A stretch of DNA of 60,825 bases from Pseudomonadota bacterium (GTDB lineage: Bacteria; Pseudomonadota; Gammaproteobacteria; Steroidobacterales; Steroidobacteraceae): contig JAEYXD010000031.1 of the NCBI GenBank assembly GCA_023428645.1, forward strand, positions 1 through 60,825. Reading direction: 5' to 3'. Below the pieces are notes generated by a model that did not search any database, was not told the DNA's origin, and saw only the letters and a list, made by a program, of their open reading frames with translations. The number at the start of each line of letters is the position of its first letter. Position 1 is the first letter of the stretch. Positions 50,897 through 59,410 of this stretch are shown here, piece after piece. The position numbers and the translations under genes were made by a program.

Positions 50897-52063
50897 CTAG
50901 GTCTTGCGGATCGAGCTGCCGCGCGCCACCGCGCTGCCGCCGAACTTCGCGCGGATGCTGTCGAGCGCGGCGTCCAGATCCTGGTTCTTTTGCGAGTCCG
51001 GCACCGCGAACATATCCAGCTGCGGCGCGAGTGTCAGGTCGCGTGCGCCAACGCCCAGCAGGCGGACCGCGGCGTGCGGCTGCTCACGCAGCCATTCATC
51101 GAGCAATAGCGCCGCAGCCTGTGCGAGCGGCTTCGTTTCGTGCGTCGGCGGGCGCAGCGCCGTCTGTCGCGTGTATGTCTTGAAGTCCTTGCGCCGGATC
51201 TTCACGACCACGGAGCCGGCGAGCCAGCCCTGCTTGCGCAGGCGCACCGACATGCGATCCGCCAGCTCCGCCAGTTGCGCTTGCATGGCCTTGCGGTCGG
51301 TCAGATCGACGTCGAACGTCTCCTCGGCGCTGATCTGCTTTTCGTCCCAGTCGGCAATGACCGCGCGCTCGTCGATGCCGGCCGCCCGGGCGCGCATTTG
51401 CGCGGCAAAGCGCCCGAACACGGGTTGCAACACCGCGTCCGATGCGTGTCGCAGATCGCGAAACGTGTGAATGCCGATACGCGTGAGATGGGGTTCGGTC
51501 TTTTTGCCGATACCGAATAGACGCGTGACCGGCAACGGATCGAGGAGCGCCTGAACCTCGTCCTCACGCACGATGACGAGCCCATCCGGCTTGCGCAGAT
51601 CGGACGCGATTTTCGCGACGAGCTTGTTCGGCGCGACACCGACCGACGCCGTGAGCCCGGTGCGCTCGTGAATGCGCTGCTTGATCTGCGCGGCGATCAC
51701 CGCGCCGGCGCCGAACGCCGCCTGGCTCGCGGTGACGTCGAGAAATGCTTCGTCGAGCGACAAGCCCTCGACGATCGGCGTGAACTCGTGAAACACGCCG
51801 AACACGATGTTCGACGCCTGCTGGTAGCGCTCGAACCGGGGCCGCACGCAGATCGCGTGCGGACACAGTTGCAGTGCTTGGCGGGTCGGCATCGCGGAAT
51901 GCACGCCGTACTTGCGCACCTCGTAGCTCGCCGCGGCGACCACGCCGCGATGACCAGACCCGCCGACGATTACGGGCTTGCCGCGCAGCTCCGGATTGTC
52001 GAGCTGCTCGACGGATGCGTAGAACGCATCCATGTCGACATGCAGGATCGCCCGTGCGCTCAC
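50897..52063 (-). CDS. dinB: DNA polymerase IV (DinB), Y-family
   Basis: 388 residues. Catalytic acids lie in HVDMDAFYASVEQLDN and GLSLDEAFLDVTAS. The helix-hairpin-helix region is TRLFGIGKKTEPHLTRIGI, and the little-finger domain follows. Near the C-terminus APQLDMF is a beta-clamp-binding motif (QL.MF type). It performs error-prone bypass synthesis at stalled forks. The GTG start overlaps the stop of the DUF4399 gene in a GTGA. No LexA box was recognised upstream of this gene pair. Confidence 0.95.
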   Translation of the reverse strand: MSARAILHVDMDAFYASVEQLDNPELRGKPVIVGGSGHRGVVAAASYEVRKYGVHSAMPTRQALQLCPHAICVRPRFERYQQASNIVFGVFHEFTPIVEGLSLDEAFLDVTASQAAFGAGAVIAAQIKQRIHERTGLTASVGVAPNKLVAKIASDLRKPDGLVIVREDEVQALLDPLPVTRLFGIGKKTEPHLTRIGIHTFRDLRHASDAVLQPVFGRFAAQMRARAAGIDERAVIADWDEKQISAEETFDVDLTDRKAMQAQLAELADRMSVRLRKQGWLAGSVVVKIRRKDFKTYTRQTALRPPTHETKPLAQAAALLLDEWLREQPHAAVRLLGVGARDLTLAPQLDMFAVPDSQKNQDLDAALDSIRAKFGGSAVARGSSIRKT

Positions 52064-52497
52064 TTCACGGTGATGGTGATCACCTTCGAGACGACAGCCG
52101 GGTCATGCGGAATGTGCAGCTGATCGCCAAGGATCAATTGCAGGGTGTGCTTGCCGGGCTTGAGCTCGAGGGTCGTTTCGGTTTGGCCTTTGCCGAAGTG
52201 CAGATGATTGGCATCGGCTGGAACGGGCGCATTGAGCGGCGGCGTCTTCGCATCGACGATCAAATGGTGGTGGCCGGCGCCGTCGAACGCGAGACCCGCG
52301 GGCACGACACCCATGCCCTTGAGGCCGAACCGCACGGTGACCGGGCTCGTGACCGTCTCACCGTCCTGCGGCGAGATGAAATAAACCTCGGCGCTCGCGG
52401 GCGCGGGTGTCCGCTTCATGTCCGCGGCAATCGTCGCGACGCCGGACAGAAGTCCAAGCGCGGCCAGCGCGGCGGTGGCAGGAACCAGTCGCTTCAT
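52060..52497 (-). CDS. DUF4399 periplasmic protein
   Basis: 145 residues. A signal peptide (LVPATAALAALGLLSGVATIA) precedes a small beta domain with VYFISPQDGETVTSPVTVRF, GAGHHHLIVD, DANHLHFGKGQTETTLELKP and LGDQLHIPHDPAVVS. The His-rich GHHHL and HLHFGKGQT motifs define this family. Function is unknown; the His cluster suggests metal binding. It is upstream of dinB with coupled translation, which is an unusual pairing. Confidence 0.85.
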   Translation of the reverse strand: MKRLVPATAALAALGLLSGVATIAADMKRTPAPASAEVYFISPQDGETVTSPVTVRFGLKGMGVVPAGLAFDGAGHHHLIVDAKTPPLNAPVPADANHLHFGKGQTETTLELKPGKHTLQLILGDQLHIPHDPAVVSKVITITVK

Positions 52498-52541
52498 TCG
52501 AATTCTCTCCTCGGTGAATCGGGCGTGCGCAGTGTAAGTGA

Positions 52542-55019
52542 TTACGCCACTCCGACGCGCATCTGCCGCGGTTCCGACTCCGCCCGCGCCGCCGCCATGT
52601 CCTCGCTCGTGAAGTCGTCGACGTGAATCAGCTCCATCACGCGACGGTCGTAGTCGCGCAGGAACGCGGCTTCCGTCTCGGACAAAATGCCTGCCGCGAG
52701 CGCCTGCTGAATCTGCCCCGGCAGATCGAGCGCGGTGATCTTGCCGGTCTTCACGCCCTCGACCCGCACGCGCTTTTCGTACGCTTCGGCGGTATCGGCG
52801 AGCACGAGGACTTCGTGCAGCAGGCCGAGCGCGTTCGTCGGCTCGACGGTGCGATAGATGCCGTCGGTCAGGCGGTCGCGCGTGACGCTCGTGCGCAGCA
52901 CCGCGTTTGCGACTGCGTGCGCGAGCGGATCGGACGGTGCGTGATACGTCTGTCCGCGCGGGAAGATGAACAAGCGCATGACCGCCGCGATGAACCGGTT
53001 GGGGAAATTGCGCAGGAAGGTGTGCAGCTGCTCCTGCGCTCTATACAGGAGCGTGCGGCACGCCCATTCGACGAGCGGCAGATCCTCTTCCGGCTGGCCT
53101 TGGTTGTCGTAGTGCTTCAGCACCATCGAGGCGAGATACATGCTCGACAGCACATCGCCGAGCCGCGCCGACAGCGACTCTTTCTTCTTCAGATAGCCGC
53201 CCAGCGTGAGCATCGCGACGTCGGTCGCGAACGCGAACGAGGCGCTGAAGCGATTGATGTGCTGGAAGTAGCGCTGCGTCGGGCCCGTTTCGGGCACCCG
53301 CGAAAAGCGGGCGAGCGTCAGCGCCATCACCAGCGAGCGCGCGGCATTGCTCAGCGTGAAGCCGATATGGCCGAACAGCGCCGCGTCGAACTCCTTCAAG
53401 CCCTTCTGTTTGTCCTTCTCCCGCGCTGCGTTCATTTCTCGCAGCACGAACGGATGGCAGCGAATCGCGCCCTGGCCGAAGATGATGAGGCTGCGCGTCA
53501 GCAGGTTTGCGCCTTCGACCGTGATCGCGACCGGCACGATCTGATAGCCGCGCGCGAGATAGTTTTTCGGCCCGAGGCAGATGCCTTTGCCGCCGTGAAT
53601 GTCCATCGCATCGTTCGCGATCGCGCGGCCGAACTCGGTGAGGTTGTACTTCAGCATCGCGGACGGCACTGACGGGCGTTCGCCGCCATCGATCGCACCG
53701 GCCGTTACGGAACGGGCCGCATCCATGATGTAGGACGTGCCAGTCATGCGTGCGAGCACTTCGGCGACCCCTTCGAAGTTGCCGACCGACGTGTTGAACT
53801 GACGGCGAATGCGCGCATACGCGCCGGTCGCGAACACCGCGGCTTTCGATGCGCCCGTCGCGCTCGAGGGCAGCGAGATGCAACGGCCGACGGACAACTG
53901 CTCGACGAGCATGCGCCAGCCCTGGCCGGCGAGCTTCGGTCCGCCGATGATGAATTCGAGCGGCACGAACACGTCCTTGCCTTGGATCGGGCCGTTCTGG
54001 AATGGCACGTTCAAAGGAAAATGGCGCCGTCCGATCGACAGGCCCGGTGTGTCGCGCGGGATCAGCGCGCAGGTGATGCCGTAGTCCGTGCGGTCGCCGC
54101 CGAGCAGGCGATCCGGATCGTACAGTTTGAACGCGAGCCCGATGACGGTCGCGATCGGCGCGAGCGTGATGTAGCGCTTCGAGAAGTTGAGCTTGAGACC
54201 GATGATCTCGCGCCCTTCATACATGCCTTTGCACACGACGCCGGTATCCGGAATCGAGGCTGCGTCGGAGCCGGCGCGCGGCCCGGTCAGCGCGAAGCAC
54301 GGAATCTCCTCGCCGCGCGCGAGACGCGGCAGATAGTAGTCGCGCTGTTCCTGCGTGCCGTAGTGAAGCAGCAGTTCCGCGGGACCGAGCGAGTTCGGGA
54401 CGGCGACCGTCGAGCCGACGACGCCGGAGCGGCTCGACAACTTCACGAGCACGCACGAGTGCGCGTACGCGGAGAATTCGAGGCCGCCGTACTTCTTCGG
54501 AATGATCATCGCGAAGAAGCCCTTCTGTTTGAGGAAGTCCCACACCTGCGGCGACAGGTCGGCGCGGCGGTGAGTGAAATCCCAGTCGTCGATCATGCGG
54601 CAGAGTTCTTCGCACGGACCGTCGAGAAACGCCTGCTCCTCGGCGGACAAGCGCGGCGTCGAGGCCGACATCAGCTTTTCCCAATTCGGTCCGCCGGTGA
54701 ACAGCTCACCGTCCCACCACACTGTGCCGGCCTCGAGTGCGTCCTTTTCCGTTTGTGACATCGAAGGCAGCATGCGGCGATACGTGCGCAAGAACGGCCG
54801 GCTGACGAAGCGCATGCGGAGCGCATCGATGTTGAGAAAGACGAGACCGGCGAGGACGAGCCACAACGCGATCAGCCAAGGCAAGCCGGCCGAGCCGAAC
54901 CATGTATATAAAAGGAGTGCGCCGCCGTAGGCGAGCGTCGCGGTGAGCAACGAGACCCGTTGATACGCGAGGACGAGAGCGCCGCCAACAAACAACAAGA
55001 ACCAGAAGACACTGCTCAC
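52542..55019 (-). CDS. fadE: acyl-CoA dehydrogenase FadE
   Basis: 825 residues, the large FadE form. Two N-terminal membrane helices (VFWFLLFVGGALVLAYQ and YGGALLLYTWFGSAGLPWLI) precede the dehydrogenase. Its motifs are IIPKKYGGLEFSAYAHSCVL, FALTGPRAGSDAASIPDTG, MDIHGGKGICLGPKNYLARG and ITVEGANLLTRSLIIFGQGA. The C-terminal DUF1974 region includes DRLTDGIY and EKRVRVEGVKTGKI. It catalyses the first oxidation of fatty-acid beta-oxidation at the inner membrane. The start is a GTG. A 9-bp hairpin (55041-55064, CGGCCTCGC stem) lies just upstream in the leader. Confidence 0.95.
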   Translation of the reverse strand: MSSVFWFLLFVGGALVLAYQRVSLLTATLAYGGALLLYTWFGSAGLPWLIALWLVLAGLVFLNIDALRMRFVSRPFLRTYRRMLPSMSQTEKDALEAGTVWWDGELFTGGPNWEKLMSASTPRLSAEEQAFLDGPCEELCRMIDDWDFTHRRADLSPQVWDFLKQKGFFAMIIPKKYGGLEFSAYAHSCVLVKLSSRSGVVGSTVAVPNSLGPAELLLHYGTQEQRDYYLPRLARGEEIPCFALTGPRAGSDAASIPDTGVVCKGMYEGREIIGLKLNFSKRYITLAPIATVIGLAFKLYDPDRLLGGDRTDYGITCALIPRDTPGLSIGRRHFPLNVPFQNGPIQGKDVFVPLEFIIGGPKLAGQGWRMLVEQLSVGRCISLPSSATGASKAAVFATGAYARIRRQFNTSVGNFEGVAEVLARMTGTSYIMDAARSVTAGAIDGGERPSVPSAMLKYNLTEFGRAIANDAMDIHGGKGICLGPKNYLARGYQIVPVAITVEGANLLTRSLIIFGQGAIRCHPFVLREMNAAREKDKQKGLKEFDAALFGHIGFTLSNAARSLVMALTLARFSRVPETGPTQRYFQHINRFSASFAFATDVAMLTLGGYLKKKESLSARLGDVLSSMYLASMVLKHYDNQGQPEEDLPLVEWACRTLLYRAQEQLHTFLRNFPNRFIAAVMRLFIFPRGQTYHAPSDPLAHAVANAVLRTSVTRDRLTDGIYRTVEPTNALGLLHEVLVLADTAEAYEKRVRVEGVKTGKITALDLPGQIQQALAAGILSETEAAFLRDYDRRVMELIHVDDFTSEDMAAARAESEPRQMRVGVA

Positions 55020-55189
55020 GATGAAACCTCACAAGCGCGTCGGCCTCGCGGGATGGCGAGGCCGCGTCGTGGCGAAAATAATCTGAGTCGACACTAGCTC
55101 GCGGGCGAAAGCGCAGCAAGCGTGGGACTCGCAAGGCGCAACGGCGGGGGCCGGATTGTCGGACGATCCGACCGACAGCGCTTCGTGCG

Positions 55190-55236
55190 CAAAAGAAAAC
55201 GGCGAGGGATTGCTCGCCTCGCCGTTAGTCTGTTTT
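55190..55236. terminator. bidirectional intrinsic terminator between mdh and fadE
   Basis: ACGGCGAGG (55199-55207) pairs with CCTCGCCGT (55217-55225). AAAAGAAAA on the left gives a T run on the reverse strand, and TCTGTTTT follows on the forward strand. It ends mdh transcription about 120 bp after its stop. A second hairpin (about 55242-55265, TGATCAG arms) and the dispersed repeat fill the rest of this 325-bp gap. Confidence 0.75.
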
Positions 55237-55285
55237 GAGATTGATCAGTTCAGCGGAGCTGATCAGTCGGAGCAGATGAAGAGGG

Positions 55286-55330
55286 CCCCCACCTCTAACC
55301 CTCCCCCGCTGCGCGGGGGAGGGGGAGTAG
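55286..55330. repeat. dispersed GC-rich palindromic element
   Basis: CCCCCACCTCTAACCCTCCC then CCGCTGCGCGGGGGAGGGGG is a close copy of the element at 8491 and 41529. It is placed 15 bp after the mdh stop codon. Its perfect CCCTCCCCCGC / GCGGGGGAGGG arms could form a strong hairpin in the mdh message. Confidence 0.65.
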
Positions 55331-55344
55331 GTTGAGGCCGTTTT

Positions 55345-56322
55345 TTAAATGAGTTCTTTCACGCCGTCGCGCTCTTCGAGAAGCTCCTTCAGCGTCGCAT
55401 CCATGCGCTGACGGCTGAAGTCGTTCACCGCAAGCCCCTGCACGATCTGGTAGTCGCCATTCTTACAGGTCACGGGATAGCCGTAGATCACGCCGGGAGG
55501 AATGCCATAGCTGCCGTCGGAAGGCACGGCCATGCTGACCCAATCGCCATCCGGAGTGCCGAGCACCCAATCGCGCACGTGATCGATCGCCGCGGAAGCC
55601 GCCGACGCGGCCGACGATGCGCCGCGCGCCTTGATGATCGCGGCACCGCGCTGCTGCACGACCGGAATGAACGTGTCCGAGTACCACGCCTGGTCGACGA
55701 GCGACAGGGCGGCCTTGCCGTCGACGGTCGCGTGGTGCAGATCCGGATACTGAGTCGCGGAGTGATTGCCCCAGATGATTGCCTTGCGAATCTTCGTCGT
55801 GTGGCTGCCGGTCTTTTCCGCGAGCTGCGACAGCGCGCGGTTGTGATCGAGTCGCACCATCGCCGTGAAGTTGCGCGGATTCAGGCCGGGCGCATTGCGC
55901 TGCGCGATCAGTGAATTCGTGTTCGCCGGATTGCCGACGACGAGGACGCGCACGTTGCGATTCGCCACCGCGTCGAGCGCCTTGCCCTGCGCCGAGAAGA
56001 TCTGCGCATTCGCGAGCAGCAGATCCTTGCGCTCCATGCCGGGCCCGCGCGGCCGCGCGCCGACGAGCAGCGCGACATCGCAATCCTTGAACGCCACTTT
56101 GGCGTCGTCGGTCGCGACGATCTTGTTCAGTGTGGGGAACGCGCAGTCATTGAGCTCCATCACGACGCCTTGCAAGGCGCCGAGTGCCGGCGTGATTTCG
56201 AGAAGGTGCAGATTGATCGGCTGATCGGGTCCGAGCATCGCGCCGGAGGCGACGCGAAACGCGAGTGCATAGCCGATCTGGCCGGCTGCGCCGGTGATGG
56301 CCACATTGACGGGGCTCTTCAT
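55345..56322 (-). CDS. mdh: malate dehydrogenase
   Basis: 325 residues of the group found in Xanthomonas and Burkholderia. The NAD loop is VAITGAAGQIGYALAFRVAS, the substrate arginines lie in LLVGARPRGPGMERKDLL and MVRLDHNRA, and the catalytic His is in IIWGNHSATQYPDLH. It converts malate and oxaloacetate in the TCA cycle. ATG 56322 (KSPVNVAITGAAG) is the family start; the longer frame upstream is not conserved. It is divergent from the small exported protein gene. Confidence 0.95.
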   Translation of the reverse strand: MKSPVNVAITGAAGQIGYALAFRVASGAMLGPDQPINLHLLEITPALGALQGVVMELNDCAFPTLNKIVATDDAKVAFKDCDVALLVGARPRGPGMERKDLLLANAQIFSAQGKALDAVANRNVRVLVVGNPANTNSLIAQRNAPGLNPRNFTAMVRLDHNRALSQLAEKTGSHTTKIRKAIIWGNHSATQYPDLHHATVDGKAALSLVDQAWYSDTFIPVVQQRGAAIIKARGASSAASAASAAIDHVRDWVLGTPDGDWVSMAVPSDGSYGIPPGVIYGYPVTCKNGDYQIVQGLAVNDFSRQRMDATLKELLEERDGVKELI

Positions 56323-56484
56323 AGGACTCTGTTCTCCGGTTCTTCGGACTTGGCAAAAAACGGGCGCGAATTCTAGCAAGGCGGCGTCGCGACACGCTCC
56401 GTAAACGCGAGGTGCATCGCACGCGACCTCCATCGCGCCGCGATCCCATGAAAAAACCCAGCAAGGGGCTTGCAATTGGTTGAG

Positions 56485-56504
56485 TGTTCTAGTTAACTAC
56501 AACA
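56485..56504. promoter_or_regulatory. 20-bp near-perfect palindrome, likely GntR (YtrA-type) operator
   Basis: TGTTCTAGTTAACTACAACA is self-complementary except for one base pair. It is AT-rich, lies 58 bp upstream of the next ribosome site, and follows TTGCAA (56470), a possible -35 box. The operon it precedes encodes a YtrA-type GntR regulator and an ABC transporter, and such regulators usually repress their own operon through a palindrome of this size. Confidence 0.55.
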
Positions 56505-56561
56505 CCAGAGATGTATATCACCGAAGCGGCATCGAGAGCCGGGCACTGTAGGAGTAACGCC

Positions 56562-56864
56562 ATGAATACGTTCAGAAAGATGTTATTGGGTGCGGTGGTG
56601 TCGATCGGGATCGCGGGGCCGGCTGCGGCTTCTCCCTCCCTGGTCACGGCGCTGCCGGATATCACGGCGCTCACGGCCGAGGTCGGTTATTGGATCGCCG
56701 AGGAATGGGAAGCGTTGCGCCAGGTGCTGCTCAGCGTGCCGCGCGCGATCCGCGCCGAACGCGAGGCCGCGGTCACGATGTTCGAAGGCCCGAATCACAT
56801 GATCGTCGTGGCAGCGCGCCTCGCTCCGCAATCCGGCACCGCGGCGCTCGCGGCGCGCCAGTGA
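56562..56864 (+). CDS. small exported protein, unknown function
   Basis: 100 residues. A signal peptide (MLLGAVVSIGIAGPAAASPS) is followed by a short helical protein (LTAEVGYWIAEEWEALRQVL, then SVPRAIRAEREAAVTM). ATG 56562 has AGGAG 9 nt upstream. It is first in line behind the 20-bp palindrome and ahead of the GntR and ABC genes, so it may belong to their regulon. I do not recognise the family. Confidence 0.65.
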   Translation: MNTFRKMLLGAVVSIGIAGPAAASPSLVTALPDITALTAEVGYWIAEEWEALRQVLLSVPRAIRAEREAAVTMFEGPNHMIVVAARLAPQSGTAALAARQ

Positions 56865-56973
56865 CCGGTGCCGCGTGGCCGGCGATAACGAGGCGGCGGC
56901 GGGACGGTCTGCTAGAGTCGATCGACCCACTGTCCCGCCACCTGCTACGCACACGAGCTATTCGGAACTGATC

Positions 56974-57351
56974 ATGGATCGCGATTGGAACGACAGTCAG
57001 CCGATTTACCGGCAACTCCGCGATCGCGTCGTCGCAATGATCCTCGACGGAGTGCTGAACGAGGGCGATCCGCTGCCCTCGGTGCGCACCGTCGCGCAGG
57101 AATATCGCGTCAATCCGCTCACGGTTCTGAAGGGCTATCAACAATTGGTCGACGAGCAGCTCGTCGAATCACGTCGGGGACGGGGCATGTTCATCAATAC
57201 GGGCGCCCGCAACCTGCTGCTGCAGGGGGAGCGCGAGAAATTCTTGACCGAAGAATGGCCGAAGATCGTCGCGACGATTCAGCGCCTGGGCCTGACGCCC
57301 GACGACCTGCTGGCCGCGCGGCCACAACCCGATTCATCGCAGGAGCGCTGA
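56974..57351 (+). CDS. GntR-family regulator, YtrA subfamily
   Basis: 125 residues. The winged helix is QPIYRQLRDRVVAMILDGVL, PLPSVRTVAQEYRVNPLTVL and SRRGRGMFI. Only a short helical C-terminus (about 50 residues) follows, as in the YtrA subfamily, which controls neighbouring ABC transporters. The ABC ATPase gene starts 2 bp after its stop. It likely binds the palindrome at 56485. Confidence 0.92.
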   Translation: MDRDWNDSQPIYRQLRDRVVAMILDGVLNEGDPLPSVRTVAQEYRVNPLTVLKGYQQLVDEQLVESRRGRGMFINTGARNLLLQGEREKFLTEEWPKIVATIQRLGLTPDDLLAARPQPDSSQER

Positions 57352-57352
57352 C

Positions 57353-58216
57353 ATGGCCACGGTGGAAGCACAAGGCTTGCGCAAGGCGTTCGGTAAGAAC
57401 CTCGCGCTGGATGGTGTCGACTTCAAGATCGAGGAAGGCCGCATCGTCGGTCTGATCGGGCCGAACGGCGCCGGCAAGACGACCGCGCTCAAGGCAATCC
57501 TCGGGCTCACTCCTTATGAAGGTCACTTGCGCGTGCTCGGCCGCGATCCGTACCGCGAGCGTAACGAGCTGATGCAGGACGTTTGTTTCATCGCCGACGT
57601 CGCGGTGCTGCCGCCGTGGATGCGCGTATGGCAGGCGCTCGACTTCGTCGCCGGCGTGCATCCGCGCTTCGACCGCACGAAGGCCGAGGGCTTGCTCGCG
57701 CGCACGACGATCAAGCGCGGCAGCCGCGTCCGCGAGCTGTCGAAAGGCATGATCACGCAACTGCATCTCGCGCTCGTGATGGCGATCGACGCGCGCCTGC
57801 TGGTGCTCGACGAGCCGACGCTCGGTCTCGACATCATCTATCGCAAGCAATTCTACGATTCGCTGCTGAACGACTACTTCGACAAGAGCCGGACGATTCT
57901 CGTCACGACGCATCAAGTCGAAGAAATCCAGCACGTGCTGACCGATCTCATGTTCATCGATCGCGGGCGCATCGTGCTCGATTCCAGCATGGAGGAATTC
58001 GAGGCCCGCTTCGCCGAAGTGATGGTGCGGCCCGAACACGTGGCGGCGGCCCGGGCACTCAAGCCGATTCACGAGCGCCAGGTTTTCGGGCGCAGCGTCA
58101 TGGTGTTCGATCGCGCGAATCGCGAGCAGCTCGCGCAGTTCGGGGACGTACGCACACCAGGGATCGCCGATCTCTTCGTTGCCATGCTCGGCCAGAATCA
58201 AGGAGTCGCGGCATGA
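57353..58216 (+). CDS. ABC transporter ATP-binding protein
   Basis: 287 residues. Walker A is GLIGPNGAGKTTALKAIL. The signature loop is RELSKGMITQLHLAL, with LSKGM for LSGGQ as in the YtrB/BcrA-type group. Walker B is ARLLVLDEPTLGLD and the switch His is in ILVTTHQVEEI. The partner permease overlaps by 4 nt (ATGA). The YtrA-type regulator upstream suggests a role in envelope stress or export of an antimicrobial compound; this is inference from family context. Confidence 0.93.
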   Translation: MATVEAQGLRKAFGKNLALDGVDFKIEEGRIVGLIGPNGAGKTTALKAILGLTPYEGHLRVLGRDPYRERNELMQDVCFIADVAVLPPWMRVWQALDFVAGVHPRFDRTKAEGLLARTTIKRGSRVRELSKGMITQLHLALVMAIDARLLVLDEPTLGLDIIYRKQFYDSLLNDYFDKSRTILVTTHQVEEIQHVLTDLMFIDRGRIVLDSSMEEFEARFAEVMVRPEHVAAARALKPIHERQVFGRSVMVFDRANREQLAQFGDVRTPGIADLFVAMLGQNQGVAA

Positions 58217-59238
58217 ACGCGCAAGCCACTGTCGGAACGAACGGCGCCGGCGACCCGGGCGGGCCGAATGCACACGCCATGGCCGCTGCAATGAGCACGA
58301 AGGTGCGTCCGTTCTATTGGTCGCTCAGGCGCGAGCTCTGGGAAAACCGCGCGATCTACTTTGCACCGCTCGCGGTCGCGACGGTCGTGCTCGTGAGCGC
58401 GCTGATCAATCTCGTGAGCCTTCCCGGCGGGCGGGTGCCGTTCCAGCAGATGCTCGACATATCGCCGCATTACCTGCGGCTCGCGAGCCTCGGCTTGTAC
58501 GGCGTCATCGCGGTGATCCTCGGCATTACGGCCGGCATCGTCGGTTGGTTCTATTGCCTCGATGCGCTGTATGGCGAGCGTCGCGAGCGTAGCGTCCTGT
58601 TCTGGAAATCTTTGCCGATCTCCGACACGACCGCGGTGCTGAGCAAGGTGCTGACGGGAATGATCGTCGTACCGCTCGTCGCCTTCGTCGTCGGCCTCGC
58701 GTTGTATGTACTGCTGATGATCCTCGCGAGCGTCGTGCTCAGCGTCAACGGCGCGAGCGGACTGCAGCTGTTCGCGAACTCCTCGTTCGGTGAAGCGTTC
58801 GTCGTACACGGCTACGCCTCGATGGCCGCGATTCTCTGGTCCGCGCCGTTGTATGCCTGGGCGATATTCGTGAGCTCATGGGTGCGGCGTGCGACGTTCC
58901 TGTGGGCGCTGCTGCCGCCCGCGGCGATCGGCCTGGCGGAAGGGCTCGCGTTCGGCACGAATCATTTCGTCAAGATGGTGGGCGAGCGTCTCTCGGGCGG
59001 GCTCAAGTACGCCTTCGTCGATTCCGACGAGGTGAAACGTCAAGCGACCCTGGAGTTCGACAATGGGAGTGTCGATGGGAACATCGATTTCGGGCCGACG
59101 GACCTGCCCGACTCGCTGTTCTCGCTGCTCGATCCGGTGCGCTTCTTGTCGCAGCCGGGCTTGTGGATCGGGCTTGCGGTCGCGGCGGCCTTTGTCGCGG
59201 GCTCCATCTGGATGCGGCGTTATCGCGAGCCGCTGTAG
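58213..59238 (+). CDS. ABC transporter permease
   Basis: 341 residues with about six hydrophobic segments: YFAPLAVATVVLVSALINLV, YGVIAVILGITAGIVGWFYC, MIVVPLVAFVVGLALYVLLM, others, and the last LWIGLAVAAAFVAGSIWM. RRELWENRAIYFAPL near the start and ERRERSVLFWKSLPISD are typical of ABC-2-type permeases paired with YtrB-like ATPases. The start is fixed by the ATGA overlap with the ATPase gene. A soluble loop of about 60 residues near the C-terminus (VDSDEVKRQATLEFDNG) is a lineage feature. Confidence 0.88.
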   Translation: MNAQATVGTNGAGDPGGPNAHAMAAAMSTKVRPFYWSLRRELWENRAIYFAPLAVATVVLVSALINLVSLPGGRVPFQQMLDISPHYLRLASLGLYGVIAVILGITAGIVGWFYCLDALYGERRERSVLFWKSLPISDTTAVLSKVLTGMIVVPLVAFVVGLALYVLLMILASVVLSVNGASGLQLFANSSFGEAFVVHGYASMAAILWSAPLYAWAIFVSSWVRRATFLWALLPPAAIGLAEGLAFGTNHFVKMVGERLSGGLKYAFVDSDEVKRQATLEFDNGSVDGNIDFGPTDLPDSLFSLLDPVRFLSQPGLWIGLAVAAAFVAGSIWMRRYREPL

Positions 59239-59262
59239 ATCAGGCGCAATAGGGACGGACCG

Positions 59263-59288
59263 GGCGGCGAGCGACTCGCCGCCTTTTT
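59263..59288 (+). terminator. rho-independent terminator of the ABC operon
   Basis: GGCGGCGAG (59263-59271), a CGA loop, then CTCGCCGCC (59275-59283) and TTTTT. It lies 25 bp after the permease stop codon. This is a strong textbook intrinsic terminator. Confidence 0.92.
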
Positions 59289-59410
59289 CATTGATTACTT
59301 TCGCGGTCATGCTCGGCGGGTGAATCCTCGTTGGAACAATTACACGCAGTCGTCACTTACTCAGGGTTGTCGAGACTCGACCGGGCGGCGGGCGCCCCGA
59401 GGAGAGCTGA

